Origin: SAR86 cluster bacterium SAR86B
GTDB lineage: Bacteria; Pseudomonadota; Gammaproteobacteria; Magnimaribacterales; Magnimaribacteraceae
DNA length: 64,000 bases
Direction of reading: 5' to 3'
Assembly (NCBI GenBank): GCA_905182235.1
Contig: CAJJAM010000003.1
Location: forward strand, 50,769-114,768
Shown one piece after another: positions 18,261 through 26,595 of this stretch; the first letter of the stretch is position 1; each line of letters opens with the position of its first letter. The translations under genes were made by a program, and so were the position numbers. Under the pieces are notes generated by a model. It was given only the letters and a program-made list of their open reading frames with translations, ran no database searches and was not told the DNA's origin.

Positions 18261-20176
18261 GTCTCTTTCCTTAAAAGTTTAATACTGGAAATAAAGGTAC
18301 CAATTGCTATCAATAATGCTCCAAACCAAATCCACCTTACAAAAGGCTTTACTTGCAATCTAAAAGACCAAGTATCTCCCTCAATATTTTCTCCCAGCGC
18401 AACGTAGTAATCCTTAAAGAGATCAGCAACTATTCCCACTTCAGTTGTTACTTGGTTTGCAGAAAGGTAACTCCTCTTCTCAGAACTTAAGGCAATTGTC
18501 CGAGTATTTTCATCTATCTTCAGACTAGCAACATCTGCAATATAATTTGGTCCTTTTTCAGAGCTAAGATTCTGAAATTCAAAGACATAGCCATCTAAAT
18601 CGTAGCTTTCGCCAACTGAGAGTAATAATTCTTTTTCACTGGAATAACTGCTCACTACGCCTATACCTAAGACCAGAAAAGCAATGCCTAAATGAGCAAA
18701 TATTGCTCCTAAACGGAAGCTCAGAAAAGATTTTATTTTATTTAAAGGTCTTTTATTTATGACAATATCTAAAAAGTTTCCGGATACAATCCATGAGAAT
18801 AATAAGCACGCTACAAGGGAACCCGTATTAAAGCTTCCAAAGAGGAAATATAAGATAATATTTATAACAATCAGTACAGTCAGGGTTTCTATAATAAGCC
18901 TGGTAATAAATTTAAAATCTTTAGTATCACTCCAGCCTAAGAACAGACCTACGCCTTGCAAAAAGCCTAATCCGATAGCAAAAGGAAGAATTAAAACGTT
19001 AAAGTACGGAGGACCAACCGAAACTTGATCGCCGTTTGTATAAGCTTCATACAAAAGAGGGAAAATAGTCCCAAACATTATTGAAATTGCCAACACAACA
19101 AGCAGGAGATTGTTTAAAAGGAAACCAAATTCAATTGATGTCAATGAATAGGTACTCTCACTTTGGGTCCTAGTATTTTTAAGACTATAAATAAGAAGAG
19201 CACCAAATATGAAATACGAGCATATTCCTAAAATAAATAACCCTCTTTCTGGATCAAGAGCAAATGCATGAACGGAAGTTAAGACTCCTGATCGGACAAG
19301 AAAAGTACCCAACAAACTAGCAGCGAAAGATAAAATTGAAAGCAATAGAGACCAGTTCTTAAATACCCCTCTTCTTTCAGTAGCAATAAGAGAATGGAAA
19401 AGAGCGATAGATATTAGCCAGGGTACAAAGGCGGCATTTTCAACCGGATCCCAGAACCACCATCCTCCCCAGCCTAATTCATAATAAGCCCACCAACTGC
19501 CCAATCCTATTCCTAATGTAAGAAAGGCACACGATAGCAACGACCAGGGCCTTGCACTCCTAGCCCACAAAGAATCAATATTATTAGTAATCATTGCTGC
19601 TATGGCTAAAGAGAAAGGAAGAGCAAGTCCAGAATAACCCATATAAAGCAAGGGTGGGTGAATTGTAAAAGCAAAGTCTTGCAAAGATGGGTTAAGGTCC
19701 CCGCCTTCAAGAGGTGAAAAAGGCAGCAATCTTTCAAAGGGATTAGAGGTAAATAAAGTAAAAAGGATAAAAGCAAAAATTACCTGATTCATAATTGCAA
19801 ATGTTATAGAGGAGAAAGAATCATTTACGTTTCTCTTTGAGAACATATACCCCACAAGCCATAGAGATAAACACAGTATCCAAAGGACCAAAGATCCTTC
19901 ATGCGCGCCCCATGTTGCAGCAAATTTGTAATAATCAGGAAGCAGGGTATTTGAATTTGTAGCTACGTAAGCAACGGAAAAGTCATCAACTAAAAAAGAA
20001 TATATTAAACAAGTGAGTGACCCAGCTACAAGCAAGGCAGTCAGAACAGAGAACGGTCTAAGATAACTTTGGGAATAATATTTTTTTGAAAAAAATTCAT
20101 AAAAAGGCAAACATCCACCTATAAAGGTTACTGCTAAAGCTCCGATTAATAAGAGATGGCCAATTTCTGGAATCAT
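18257..20176 (-). CDS. ccmF: Heme lyase CcmF
   Basis: A 639-residue polytopic membrane protein of normal length. The WWD heme-handling motif, WGGWWFWDPVENAAFVPWL, and many transmembrane helices are present. CcmF with CcmH/I ligates heme from holo-CcmE to apocytochrome c. The extended periplasmic domain near the C-terminus (after about 480) is typical. The start overlaps ccmE by four bases. Confidence 0.96.
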   Translation of the reverse strand: MIPEIGHLLLIGALAVTFIGGCLPFYEFFSKKYYSQSYLRPFSVLTALLVAGSLTCLIYSFLVDDFSVAYVATNSNTLLPDYYKFAATWGAHEGSLVLWILCLSLWLVGYMFSKRNVNDSFSSITFAIMNQVIFAFILFTLFTSNPFERLLPFSPLEGGDLNPSLQDFAFTIHPPLLYMGYSGLALPFSLAIAAMITNNIDSLWARSARPWSLLSCAFLTLGIGLGSWWAYYELGWGGWWFWDPVENAAFVPWLISIALFHSLIATERRGVFKNWSLLLSILSFAASLLGTFLVRSGVLTSVHAFALDPERGLFILGICSYFIFGALLIYSLKNTRTQSESTYSLTSIEFGFLLNNLLLVVLAISIMFGTIFPLLYEAYTNGDQVSVGPPYFNVLILPFAIGLGFLQGVGLFLGWSDTKDFKFITRLIIETLTVLIVINIILYFLFGSFNTGSLVACLLFSWIVSGNFLDIVINKRPLNKIKSFLSFRLGAIFAHLGIAFLVLGIGVVSSYSSEKELLLSVGESYDLDGYVFEFQNLSSEKGPNYIADVASLKIDENTRTIALSSEKRSYLSANQVTTEVGIVADLFKDYYVALGENIEGDTWSFRLQVKPFVRWIWFGALLIAIGTFISSIKLLRKET

Positions 20177-20598
20177 TCTATTTTATTTAACATTTTAGCC
20201 ACTTCAGGGGGCATGTAATTTTCATCGTGTTTTGCTAAAACCTCCTGAGCAAGAAAAGTGCCATCTTCTTTTAAAAAACCCTTAACCACAACACCAGCAT
20301 CCTCTGAGAAAAGATCAGGAAGTATTCCATTGTAAGTAACAGATAGTGAATTCTGAAAATCAGTAATTAAAAAAATAACTTCCAAGGAGTCTGTGCTCTT
20401 TTGAATAGAGCCTGAAGCCACCATTCCACCTGCTCTAACAACACTACCAGGAGCAACGTTACTACTTACTAATTCACTGGGAGAATAAAAGAGGTTCATA
20501 TTCTTTGATAAAGCACTCATGACTAAAACTAAAGCGGCAATAGCTCCCAGTAAAACTGTAACTATCGCATAAATTCTTTGTTTTCTAAGCGGGTGCAA
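20173..20598 (-). CDS. ccmE: Heme chaperone CcmE
   Basis: A 141-residue protein with a positively charged N-terminus, one membrane anchor (about 9-28), an OB-fold periplasmic domain and the heme-binding motif HDENYMP (His124, Tyr128) near the C-terminus. It binds heme covalently and carries it from CcmC to CcmF. The start codon is TTG, two bases after the ccmD stop; no better in-frame ATG gives the N-terminal basic patch. Confidence 0.95.
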   Translation of the reverse strand: MHPLRKQRIYAIVTVLLGAIAALVLVMSALSKNMNLFYSPSELVSSNVAPGSVVRAGGMVASGSIQKSTDSLEVIFLITDFQNSLSVTYNGILPDLFSEDAGVVVKGFLKEDGTFLAQEVLAKHDENYMPPEVAKMLNKIE

Positions 20599-20600
20599 AC

Positions 20601-20756
20601 TTACTCCTCTAAGGTACCTTCTCTATAAATCCTTTTTAACCGGACCACAGGGATAATTATATTAATAGTGATAATAATTATAAGAATCAATAAACAAGAC
20701 CATACGTAAGGACCTTTGCCATCCATAATAAATAATATCTGTAATGAATCTAACAT
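20601..20756 (-). CDS. ccmD: Heme exporter accessory protein CcmD
   Basis: A 51-residue frame from ATG to TAA on the minus strand reads MLDSLQILFIMDGKGPYVWS, then a hydrophobic helix (about 20-38), then a basic tail with KRIYREGTLEE. Size, one membrane helix, the G-x-Y-V/W pattern before the helix and the position between ccmC and ccmE all match CcmD, which helps release holo-CcmE from CcmABC. It is short enough to be missed by automatic calling. Confidence 0.9.
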   Translation of the reverse strand: MLDSLQILFIMDGKGPYVWSCLLILIIIITINIIIPVVRLKRIYREGTLEE

Positions 20757-20762
20757 CTAATT

Positions 20763-21521
20763 TTAGTATTTAAAAAATTGTTTTTTTACCCAAGATTTAT
20801 CCCTTTCCCTTGAAATTATTTCAGCCCTTAGACCATTTGTTAGCATAAAAATAAAGAGGCAATAAAAACCTAAGACACAAACTAATAACGGCAGGTACAT
20901 GTCTGGGGACATGCTTGGTGAAGAGGTTAGAGTGAAAGTAGAAGGTTGATGTAAAGTTTGCCACCAATCAACTGATTTCTTAATGATTGGGACAATAACC
21001 ACCCCTAAGACAGCTAAAATGGACACGGCCCTGTCGCCTTTAGTTTTATTTTCTATTGACGAGTGAAGTCCAATAATTGCTGCATACAAAAAGAACATTA
21101 TTAACGTTGAAGTTAAACGAGCATCCCAGACCCACCATGTACCCCAAGTCGTTTTGCCCCATATTGAACCTGTTAATAAAGCTATGAGGGTAAAACCTGC
21201 GCCTAATGGAGCAGCAGAATTTATTAACATGCCTGCGATCTTAGCTCTCCACACCATTGAAATAAATCCGCTGATAGCCATAAAAATATAAATGGACTCA
21301 GCTAAAATAGCTGATGGAACATGAATATAAATAATTCTATACACATCCCCCTGCTTGTAGTCTGTAGGCGAAAAACCAAGACCCCAAATTAACCCAGCGC
21401 AAAAGACTATAACTGCCAGTCCAGCTAACCAAGGTAGAGAACTTGTCGCCCATCTGTAAAAATGAGGAGGCGACCCCATCGCAATTAGCCAGTTCTTAAT
21501 TCTAGACCAAACTCTATTCAT
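20763..21521 (-). CDS. ccmC: Heme exporter CcmC
   Basis: A 252-residue polytopic inner-membrane protein with the tryptophan-rich WWD motif WGTWWVWDARLTS and about six transmembrane helices. CcmC presents heme to CcmE for covalent attachment. The gene overlaps ccmB by eight bases and is followed closely by ccmD. Confidence 0.96.
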   Translation of the reverse strand: MNRVWSRIKNWLIAMGSPPHFYRWATSSLPWLAGLAVIVFCAGLIWGLGFSPTDYKQGDVYRIIYIHVPSAILAESIYIFMAISGFISMVWRAKIAGMLINSAAPLGAGFTLIALLTGSIWGKTTWGTWWVWDARLTSTLIMFFLYAAIIGLHSSIENKTKGDRAVSILAVLGVVIVPIIKKSVDWWQTLHQPSTFTLTSSPSMSPDMYLPLLVCVLGFYCLFIFMLTNGLRAEIISRERDKSWVKKQFFKY

Positions 21522-22203
21522 AATTTAATAAAATAGCCTCAACGGTAAGTAAACAAAGTCCCGGGATTCCAATCGCCAACATCGCACCCATAATCGAAAT
21601 AAATCCTGAGTAATCTTGCTGGTTAATGGCAGCTGACATTATAGCCGTACCCATAAGTAAAGTAGGTATAGAAAATGGTAAAACGATTATTGCACTTAAG
21701 ATTGCACTCCTTCCAAGAGATAAAGCCGCACCTAAAGCACCCAATAAACTCATAAATAACGTTCCTAGCAAAAGGCTTATGATTAAAGCAAAAAGAACTC
21801 CAGAGGGCAGATAGAGGAAAACAGAACTTAAAACAGAAGCTAGAATAATAGGTGCACCACACACCAACCAGTGACAAAGAACTTTAGCAAAAATTAAAAC
21901 AAATACGGGCTCTGAACTAACAAAGTATTGATCTAAGGTTCCATCTCTAAAGTCTTCACTAAAAATACCTTCTACTGCTAGTAAAGATGAAAGAAGAGCA
22001 GATATCCAAATAATTCCAGCAGCCATAGAACTTAAGAGGGACTGGCTTGGCCCTAAAGCCAATGGGAAAAAAGTAACAACGATCAAGAAGAAAATAAGAG
22101 GAGTGATATACGTTGCTGAACGCCTAAAAGATAAGGTTAAATCTCTTCTCAACACAAGCATGAACCAGTCGAGAGTGCTATCTCTATTAGTCATTTTTAA
22201 CAT
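21514..22203 (-). CDS. ccmB: Heme exporter permease CcmB
   Basis: A 229-residue membrane protein with about six hydrophobic segments. The FRDGTLDQYFVS and GLCLLTVEAILL regions are characteristic of CcmB. With CcmA it forms the ABC transporter that drives release of holo-CcmE. It overlaps ccmA by 17 bases. Confidence 0.94.
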   Translation of the reverse strand: MLKMTNRDSTLDWFMLVLRRDLTLSFRRSATYITPLIFFLIVVTFFPLALGPSQSLLSSMAAGIIWISALLSSLLAVEGIFSEDFRDGTLDQYFVSSEPVFVLIFAKVLCHWLVCGAPIILASVLSSVFLYLPSGVLFALIISLLLGTLFMSLLGALGAALSLGRSAILSAIIVLPFSIPTLLMGTAIMSAAINQQDYSGFISIMGAMLAIGIPGLCLLTVEAILLNYE

Positions 22204-22807
22204 CCAGATATATTTTTTGGGAGTTCAACCTTGACGGTCGATGTCCAGTAATAAGAAAAGAGGCTCCTTTGTTATTTAACTCTCTAACAATATCCTCTAT
22301 TAATTCAATTCCTTGGTCGTCTAAAGCCGTAAAAGGTTCATCAATTAAGTAAAGATTAAAATCCTTTAATAGCCATCTTCCTATGGCTATACGTCTTCTT
22401 TGTCCTGCTGACAGACGAGAACTTTGTCTATTTAAAAAATGCTTTAAGCCAATTTTATTTGCAATTGAAGCAATTTCTTCTTGAGAAGAATTAAAGCCCG
22501 AACTAGAAAACTTCAAGTTTTCGTAAGTAGTTAAAAGAGGCTTGATGCCTATTTGATGTCCTTGATAGAAGCAACTAACATCGCCTTCTTGAAGCGTGGA
22601 TGACACTTCTGAATCATTCCAAAACATCTCTCCATCATAATCGTTAATAAAACCAAGCAAGGATCTTAAGATAGTAGTCTTTCCAGAGCCATTAGATCCA
22701 ATAATTTCTACATTCTTTCCAGCTTCTACAGTAAAACTCAGACCTTGCAATACTTCTTCGCCTGACCTGCGGCAATTTAGGTTTTTAACTTTTAGTATGT
22801 TTGACAC
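22187..22807 (-). CDS. ccmA: Heme exporter ATP-binding protein CcmA
   Basis: A 206-residue ABC ATPase with Walker A IGSNGSGKTTI, signature LSAGQRRRIAIGRWLL and Walker B LYLIDEPFTALD. It is the first gene of ccmABCDEFGHI. The short 136-base gap to divergent hisI should hold the operon promoter. ATP hydrolysis powers release of heme-loaded CcmE. Confidence 0.95.
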   Translation of the reverse strand: MSNILKVKNLNCRRSGEEVLQGLSFTVEAGKNVEIIGSNGSGKTTILRSLLGFINDYDGEMFWNDSEVSSTLQEGDVSCFYQGHQIGIKPLLTTYENLKFSSSGFNSSQEEIASIANKIGLKHFLNRQSSRLSAGQRRRIAIGRWLLKDFNLYLIDEPFTALDDQGIELIEDIVRELNNKGASFLITGHRPSRLNSQKIYLDVKND

Positions 22808-22943
22808 GTTGGATTAAGGATTGAATCTATTTTATCAAAATAAATGACTTTTCTAAATGTAAGGTACATAAAAGGTACATTAAAATTTACTCTTATTAAT
22901 CATTTGCCTTACAATGCGCGTTTAATTTATCAATGGAAGTATT

Positions 22944-23414
22944 TTGAACAAGGTAAACTTTGCTAAGAGAAAGAGTGTTAAATTTGTGGAAGAAGGAAAT
23001 AATTTAGCACCTAAATTCAATGATGAAGGCATACTGCCTGTGGTGGTTACGGAAGCATTATCCGGCATGGTCTTAATGATTGGTTATATGAACGAAGAAT
23101 CTCTAAAAAAATCAATTTCTACGGGTGAAGGTCACTACTGGAGCAGAAGTAGAAAATTATTGTGGCATAAAGGAGCTTCTAGCGGCATGGTCCATAAAAT
23201 AAAAGAAATATTAATTGATGATGATCAAGATTCAGTCTGGTTGAAAGTTGATGTACAAGGAATTGGAGCAAGCTGTCATGTCGGCTATAAATCTTGCTTC
23301 TACAGGTCAATAGAGAAAGGTGCCGAAGGTTTATCTTTAAAATTTACAGAGAAAGAAAAGACTTTTGACCCAGAAGTGGTTTATCCCGGGTCAGAAAATC
23401 CTACTCAGCTTTAA
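22944..23414 (+). CDS. hisI: Phosphoribosyl-AMP cyclohydrolase HisI
   Basis: A 156-residue enzyme of histidine biosynthesis that opens the purine ring of phosphoribosyl-AMP. MIGYMNEESL, GHYWSRSR, LWHKGASSG and the metal-binding Cys/His region GIGASCHVGYKSCF are all family hallmarks. There is no fused HisE domain, so this is the stand-alone form. The chosen start is TTG with GGAAG seven bases upstream. The stop shares a TTAA palindrome with the convergent metY stop. Confidence 0.93.
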   Translation: MNKVNFAKRKSVKFVEEGNNLAPKFNDEGILPVVVTEALSGMVLMIGYMNEESLKKSISTGEGHYWSRSRKLLWHKGASSGMVHKIKEILIDDDQDSVWLKVDVQGIGASCHVGYKSCFYRSIEKGAEGLSLKFTEKEKTFDPEVVYPGSENPTQL

Positions 23415-24709
23415 CTGGCTTTATTTAAGGCCTGTTCTATATCGGCAATGATATCGTCGATATGCTCTATTCCAATCGAAAGTCTTACATAACCAGGGGT
23501 CACACCTGCAGAAAGTTGCTCTTCTGAAGAAAGCTGGCTATGCGTAGTTGAAGCTGGATGTATTGCCAAGGACCTGGAATCGCCAATATTAGCTACGTGA
23601 TAAAGCAGTTCCAAAGAATCTATAAACTTCTTACCAGAGTCTAGACCTCCAGGGAGTTCAAATCCAATTAGAGCACCGGATCCTCCTGAAAGGTATTTAT
23701 CAGCTAAGACTTTGTGCTGACCTTCAGACAAGCTCGGGTAGGTAACCGAAGCAACCTTGTCATGATCTTTCAAAAATTCAGCTACTAGTTGAGCATTTTT
23801 TGCATGCTCTCTCATTCTCAAAGGAAGTGTTTCCAGTCCTTGAATGAAAAGCCAGGCATTAAAAGGACTCATCGCTCCTCCTAAATCCCTAAGAAGTGTT
23901 GTTCTTGCTTTCATGATATAGGCAATAGGGCCCATCGGTTTTATTGCTTCAGTCCAGACTACCCCGTTATAGCAAGCATCAGGGGTATTCAATGCAGGTT
24001 GCCTTTCTGGACCGGCAGACTCCCAATCAAAGTTCCCTCCATCGATTATTAGACCTCCCACTGAAGTACCATGGCCGCCTATATATTTAGTAGTTGAATA
24101 AGTGATAATTGCTGCTCCGTGATCAAAAGGCCTACAAAGCACCGGTGCCGCTGTATTATCTACAATCAAAGGTATACCTAATTCCCTTCCTATGTCTGCC
24201 ACTTCCTGTATTGGAAAAACCTGTAATTTAGGATTTGGTAAAGTCTCTCCAAAATAAGCTCGTGTTTTTTCGTCAGTTGCATTTGCAAAGCTCTCTGGAT
24301 TTGAAGGGTCAACAAATCTTACCTCAATACCCATTTCTGAAAGGTTATTCTTAAATTGGTTGTAAGTACCTCCATACAAGTGAGAAGAAGAAACTATGTT
24401 ATCTCCCGCTCTTGCCAGATTCTGGATTGAATAAGCTGAAGCGGTTTGTCCTGATGCAACCGCTAGTCCAGCTGCTCCACCATCCAAAGTAGCCATTCGC
24501 TCTTCCAGAACAGCGTTGGTAGGATTCATAATTCTTGTATAAATATTTCCTAGTTCAGAAAGAGCAAATAAATTAGCTGCTTGATCTGTGCTTTCGAATA
24601 AATAACTGGTTGTTTGATGAATGGGTACAGCCACTGAACCTGTATTCTCATCTGCTCTCCAACCCGCATGAAGTGCAATCGTTTCTACATTCTTACCTGT
24701 GTAAGTCAT
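23411..24709 (-). CDS. metY: O-acetylhomoserine sulfhydrylase (MetY)
   Basis: A 432-residue PLP enzyme of the Cys/Met-metabolism family; it makes homocysteine from O-acetylhomoserine and sulfide. The PLP-Lys motif YSTTKYIGGHGTSVGG and the N-terminal ALHAGWRADENTGSVAVPI fit MetY more than MetB/MetC. I use the internal Met at 24709 because AGGAGA sits just before it. An upstream ATG at 24745 lies within the leader terminator. A SAM-II riboswitch and hairpin in the leader indicate repression by S-adenosylmethionine. Confidence 0.93.
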   Translation of the reverse strand: MTYTGKNVETIALHAGWRADENTGSVAVPIHQTTSYLFESTDQAANLFALSELGNIYTRIMNPTNAVLEERMATLDGGAAGLAVASGQTASAYSIQNLARAGDNIVSSSHLYGGTYNQFKNNLSEMGIEVRFVDPSNPESFANATDEKTRAYFGETLPNPKLQVFPIQEVADIGRELGIPLIVDNTAAPVLCRPFDHGAAIITYSTTKYIGGHGTSVGGLIIDGGNFDWESAGPERQPALNTPDACYNGVVWTEAIKPMGPIAYIMKARTTLLRDLGGAMSPFNAWLFIQGLETLPLRMREHAKNAQLVAEFLKDHDKVASVTYPSLSEGQHKVLADKYLSGGSGALIGFELPGGLDSGKKFIDSLELLYHVANIGDSRSLAIHPASTTHSQLSSEEQLSAGVTPGYVRLSIGIEHIDDIIADIEQALNKAS

Positions 24710-24721
24710 TTTATATCTCCT

Positions 24722-24753
24722 AAAAAAAAACCTGCCAACTTTCACTAAACAGG
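24722..24753 (-). terminator. Leader terminator hairpin before metY
   Basis: On the minus strand ACCTG pairs with CAGGT and is followed by eight T residues, then AGGAGA and the metY ATG. It lies between the SAM-II aptamer and the start codon, so it can act as an expression platform. The stem core is only five pairs plus wobbles. Confidence 0.6.
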
Positions 24754-24768
24754 TCTCATATTAAGAAA

Positions 24769-24824
24769 TCCTTCTTTAGCAGTATTTATATAGCACCCGC
24801 AAGCTGGGTCAAATCGGTGCTCCT
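24769..24824 (-). promoter_or_regulatory. SAM-II riboswitch upstream of metY
   Basis: On the minus strand, P1 is GCACC(C) pairing with GGGTGC. The L1 signature GATTTGACC, the loop end GCTTGC, an AU-rich linker ATAAATA and the 3' pseudoknot strand GCTAAAGAAGG occur in SAM-II order and spacing. A promoter (TTGAAT, 16 bases, TACAAT) lies just upstream. S-adenosylmethionine binding should repress metY. Confidence 0.85.
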
Positions 24825-24840
24825 TGTATTGTATAATAAT

Positions 24841-24868
24841 AAATAATTAATTCAATAAGCGTTTATAA
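24841..24868 (-). promoter_or_regulatory. Candidate promoter for the metY riboswitch leader
   Basis: On the minus strand TTGAAT, a 16-base A/T spacer and TACAAT are spaced as a sigma-70 promoter, placing the transcript start just before the SAM-II P1 stem. Coordinates are approximate. Confidence 0.5.
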
Positions 24869-24886
24869 AATACAATAAGAGATTAG

Positions 24887-24963
24887 GCCCCGTTAGCTCA
24901 GTCGGATAGAGCGCCGGATTCCTAATCCGGAGGCCATAGGTTCAAATCCTGTACGGGGCACCA
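24887..24963 (+). tRNA. tRNA-Arg (anticodon CCU)
   Basis: A complete cloverleaf: acceptor GCCCCG/CGGGGC, anticodon stem CCGGA/TCCGG with loop TTCCTAA (anticodon CCT), T-arm GGTTCAAATCC, and an encoded CCA. Five bases later the acyl-CoA carboxylase gene starts. Confidence 0.96.
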
Positions 24964-24968
24964 ATGAA

Positions 24969-26519
24969 ATGAACTGGAAAAAAGAAACTAAAGAAATAGA
25001 AAAAAGAAAACTACTTGCTAAACAGCAAGGGGGGAAAGACGCTGTTGATTTGCAACACGCTAAAGGAAGATTAACTTTAAGAGAAAGAATAGAAAAATTA
25101 GTAGATAAAGAATCTTTTCAAGAACAAGGAGAAATTGCTGGTGGATCAGAAACTAATGAAGCTGGTGAAATACAATCTCTAACACCTGCTAACTTTATTT
25201 TAGGATTTGCAAAAATTGATGGCAGGCAAGTGGTAGTCGGAGGAGAAGATTTTACAGTAAGTGGTGGTTCCCCTAATTCAGCTGGATTAAGAAAAAGCGT
25301 CTACACAGAAGAATTAGCTCTTAAATATAAAGTGCCTCTTATAAGGATGCATGAAGGTGGAGGCGGATCCGTTGCCGGTCCGGGGAAAAAAGGAAGAGGA
25401 TCTGGAGGAGATGCTGTATTTTCTAGGTCAAGATTCAAATCAGTTGCAGACACCCTAAGAGAAATACCAGTTGCCTCTGCTGCCCTAGGACCAGTTGCAG
25501 GACTTCCTGCAGCTAGATTCGTAGCATCACACTTCAGAGTGATGACGAAAAAAACAGCTCAGATTTTAGTTGCTGGGCCGGCTGTAGTTGAAAGAGCCTT
25601 TGGGATAAAAATGACCAAAGAAGAGCTTGGCGGCTCTCAAATACACAAACTAAATGGTGTTACAGACAATGTGGCTGAATCTGAAGTAGAAGCCTTAAAT
25701 CAAATTAAACAGTTTTTGTCATACATGCCACAAAGCGTTTATGAACTAACAAAAAGGTTAGAGCCAAATGACCCCATTGATAGAAAAGATGAGGAGCTAT
25801 TGTCGATTATTCCAAAAGAGAGACAAAAATCTTATGAAATGAGGGATTTAATAAACCACGTAGTAGATAATGATTCTTTCTTTGAGATTACGAAATTCTT
25901 TGGCCAAGGGATAATTACTGGATTTGCAAGGATGAATGGTTTTGCAGTTGGAATTTTTGCTAATGACTCTAATTTCTACGCTGGTTCTATGTCAGCTACT
26001 GGAGCACAAAAGACAACCAGATTTATTAAACTATGCGATACTTTTCATATCCCTGTAATTAGTCTTGTAGATGAACCGGGGTTCTTGATAGGCCCTGATG
26101 CAGAAAAAGAAGCAACTATCTTGCACGGCACAGAGGCGGTACTAACGGTTACAGAATCGCAGGTACCCTGGTCTACGGTAATGATAAGAAAATCTTTTGG
26201 AGTTGCTGCAGCAGCACACTACGGTCCCGATGGATACGTGCTGGCGTGGCCGTCAGCTGAATCTGGTCCATTACCCCTTGAAGGAGGCGTGGCGGTAGCT
26301 TTTAAGAAAGAGATTGCTGAAGCTCCTAATCCAGAAGCCAAAAGAAAGGAAATAGAACAGAGGCTTGCCAAAAATCAAAATCCCTTTCCTCGAGCTGAAA
26401 ATTTTTCAGTCCATGAAATAATTGACCCTAGAGAAACAAGAGAATATTTATCTAACTGGATAGAAAGAGTTCAACCTCAACTAAAGGCAAAGCTATTATC
26501 TGTAAGTCCAAAGCGTTAA
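24969..26519 (+). CDS. Acyl-CoA carboxylase beta (carboxyltransferase) subunit
   Basis: A 516-residue carboxyltransferase with two crotonase-like halves. MHEGGGGSVAG and LGPVAGLPAARF are in the N-half, and GSMSATGAQKTTRF and LVDEPGFLIGPDAE in the C-half. It transfers CO2 from carboxybiotin to an acyl-CoA (propionyl-, methylcrotonyl- or similar). No biotin carboxylase gene is nearby, so the alpha subunit must be encoded elsewhere. The N-terminal MNWKKETKEIEKR matches family starts, so the ATG five bases after the tRNA CCA appears genuine. Confidence 0.92.
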   Translation: MNWKKETKEIEKRKLLAKQQGGKDAVDLQHAKGRLTLRERIEKLVDKESFQEQGEIAGGSETNEAGEIQSLTPANFILGFAKIDGRQVVVGGEDFTVSGGSPNSAGLRKSVYTEELALKYKVPLIRMHEGGGGSVAGPGKKGRGSGGDAVFSRSRFKSVADTLREIPVASAALGPVAGLPAARFVASHFRVMTKKTAQILVAGPAVVERAFGIKMTKEELGGSQIHKLNGVTDNVAESEVEALNQIKQFLSYMPQSVYELTKRLEPNDPIDRKDEELLSIIPKERQKSYEMRDLINHVVDNDSFFEITKFFGQGIITGFARMNGFAVGIFANDSNFYAGSMSATGAQKTTRFIKLCDTFHIPVISLVDEPGFLIGPDAEKEATILHGTEAVLTVTESQVPWSTVMIRKSFGVAAAAHYGPDGYVLAWPSAESGPLPLEGGVAVAFKKEIAEAPNPEAKRKEIEQRLAKNQNPFPRAENFSVHEIIDPRETREYLSNWIERVQPQLKAKLLSVSPKR

Positions 26520-26595
26520 ATTTAACTTAAATAAAGAGACAGCAGAATTATACCTAATATATACTATTAGAAATACCAAAAAAGGAGTACAAGAA

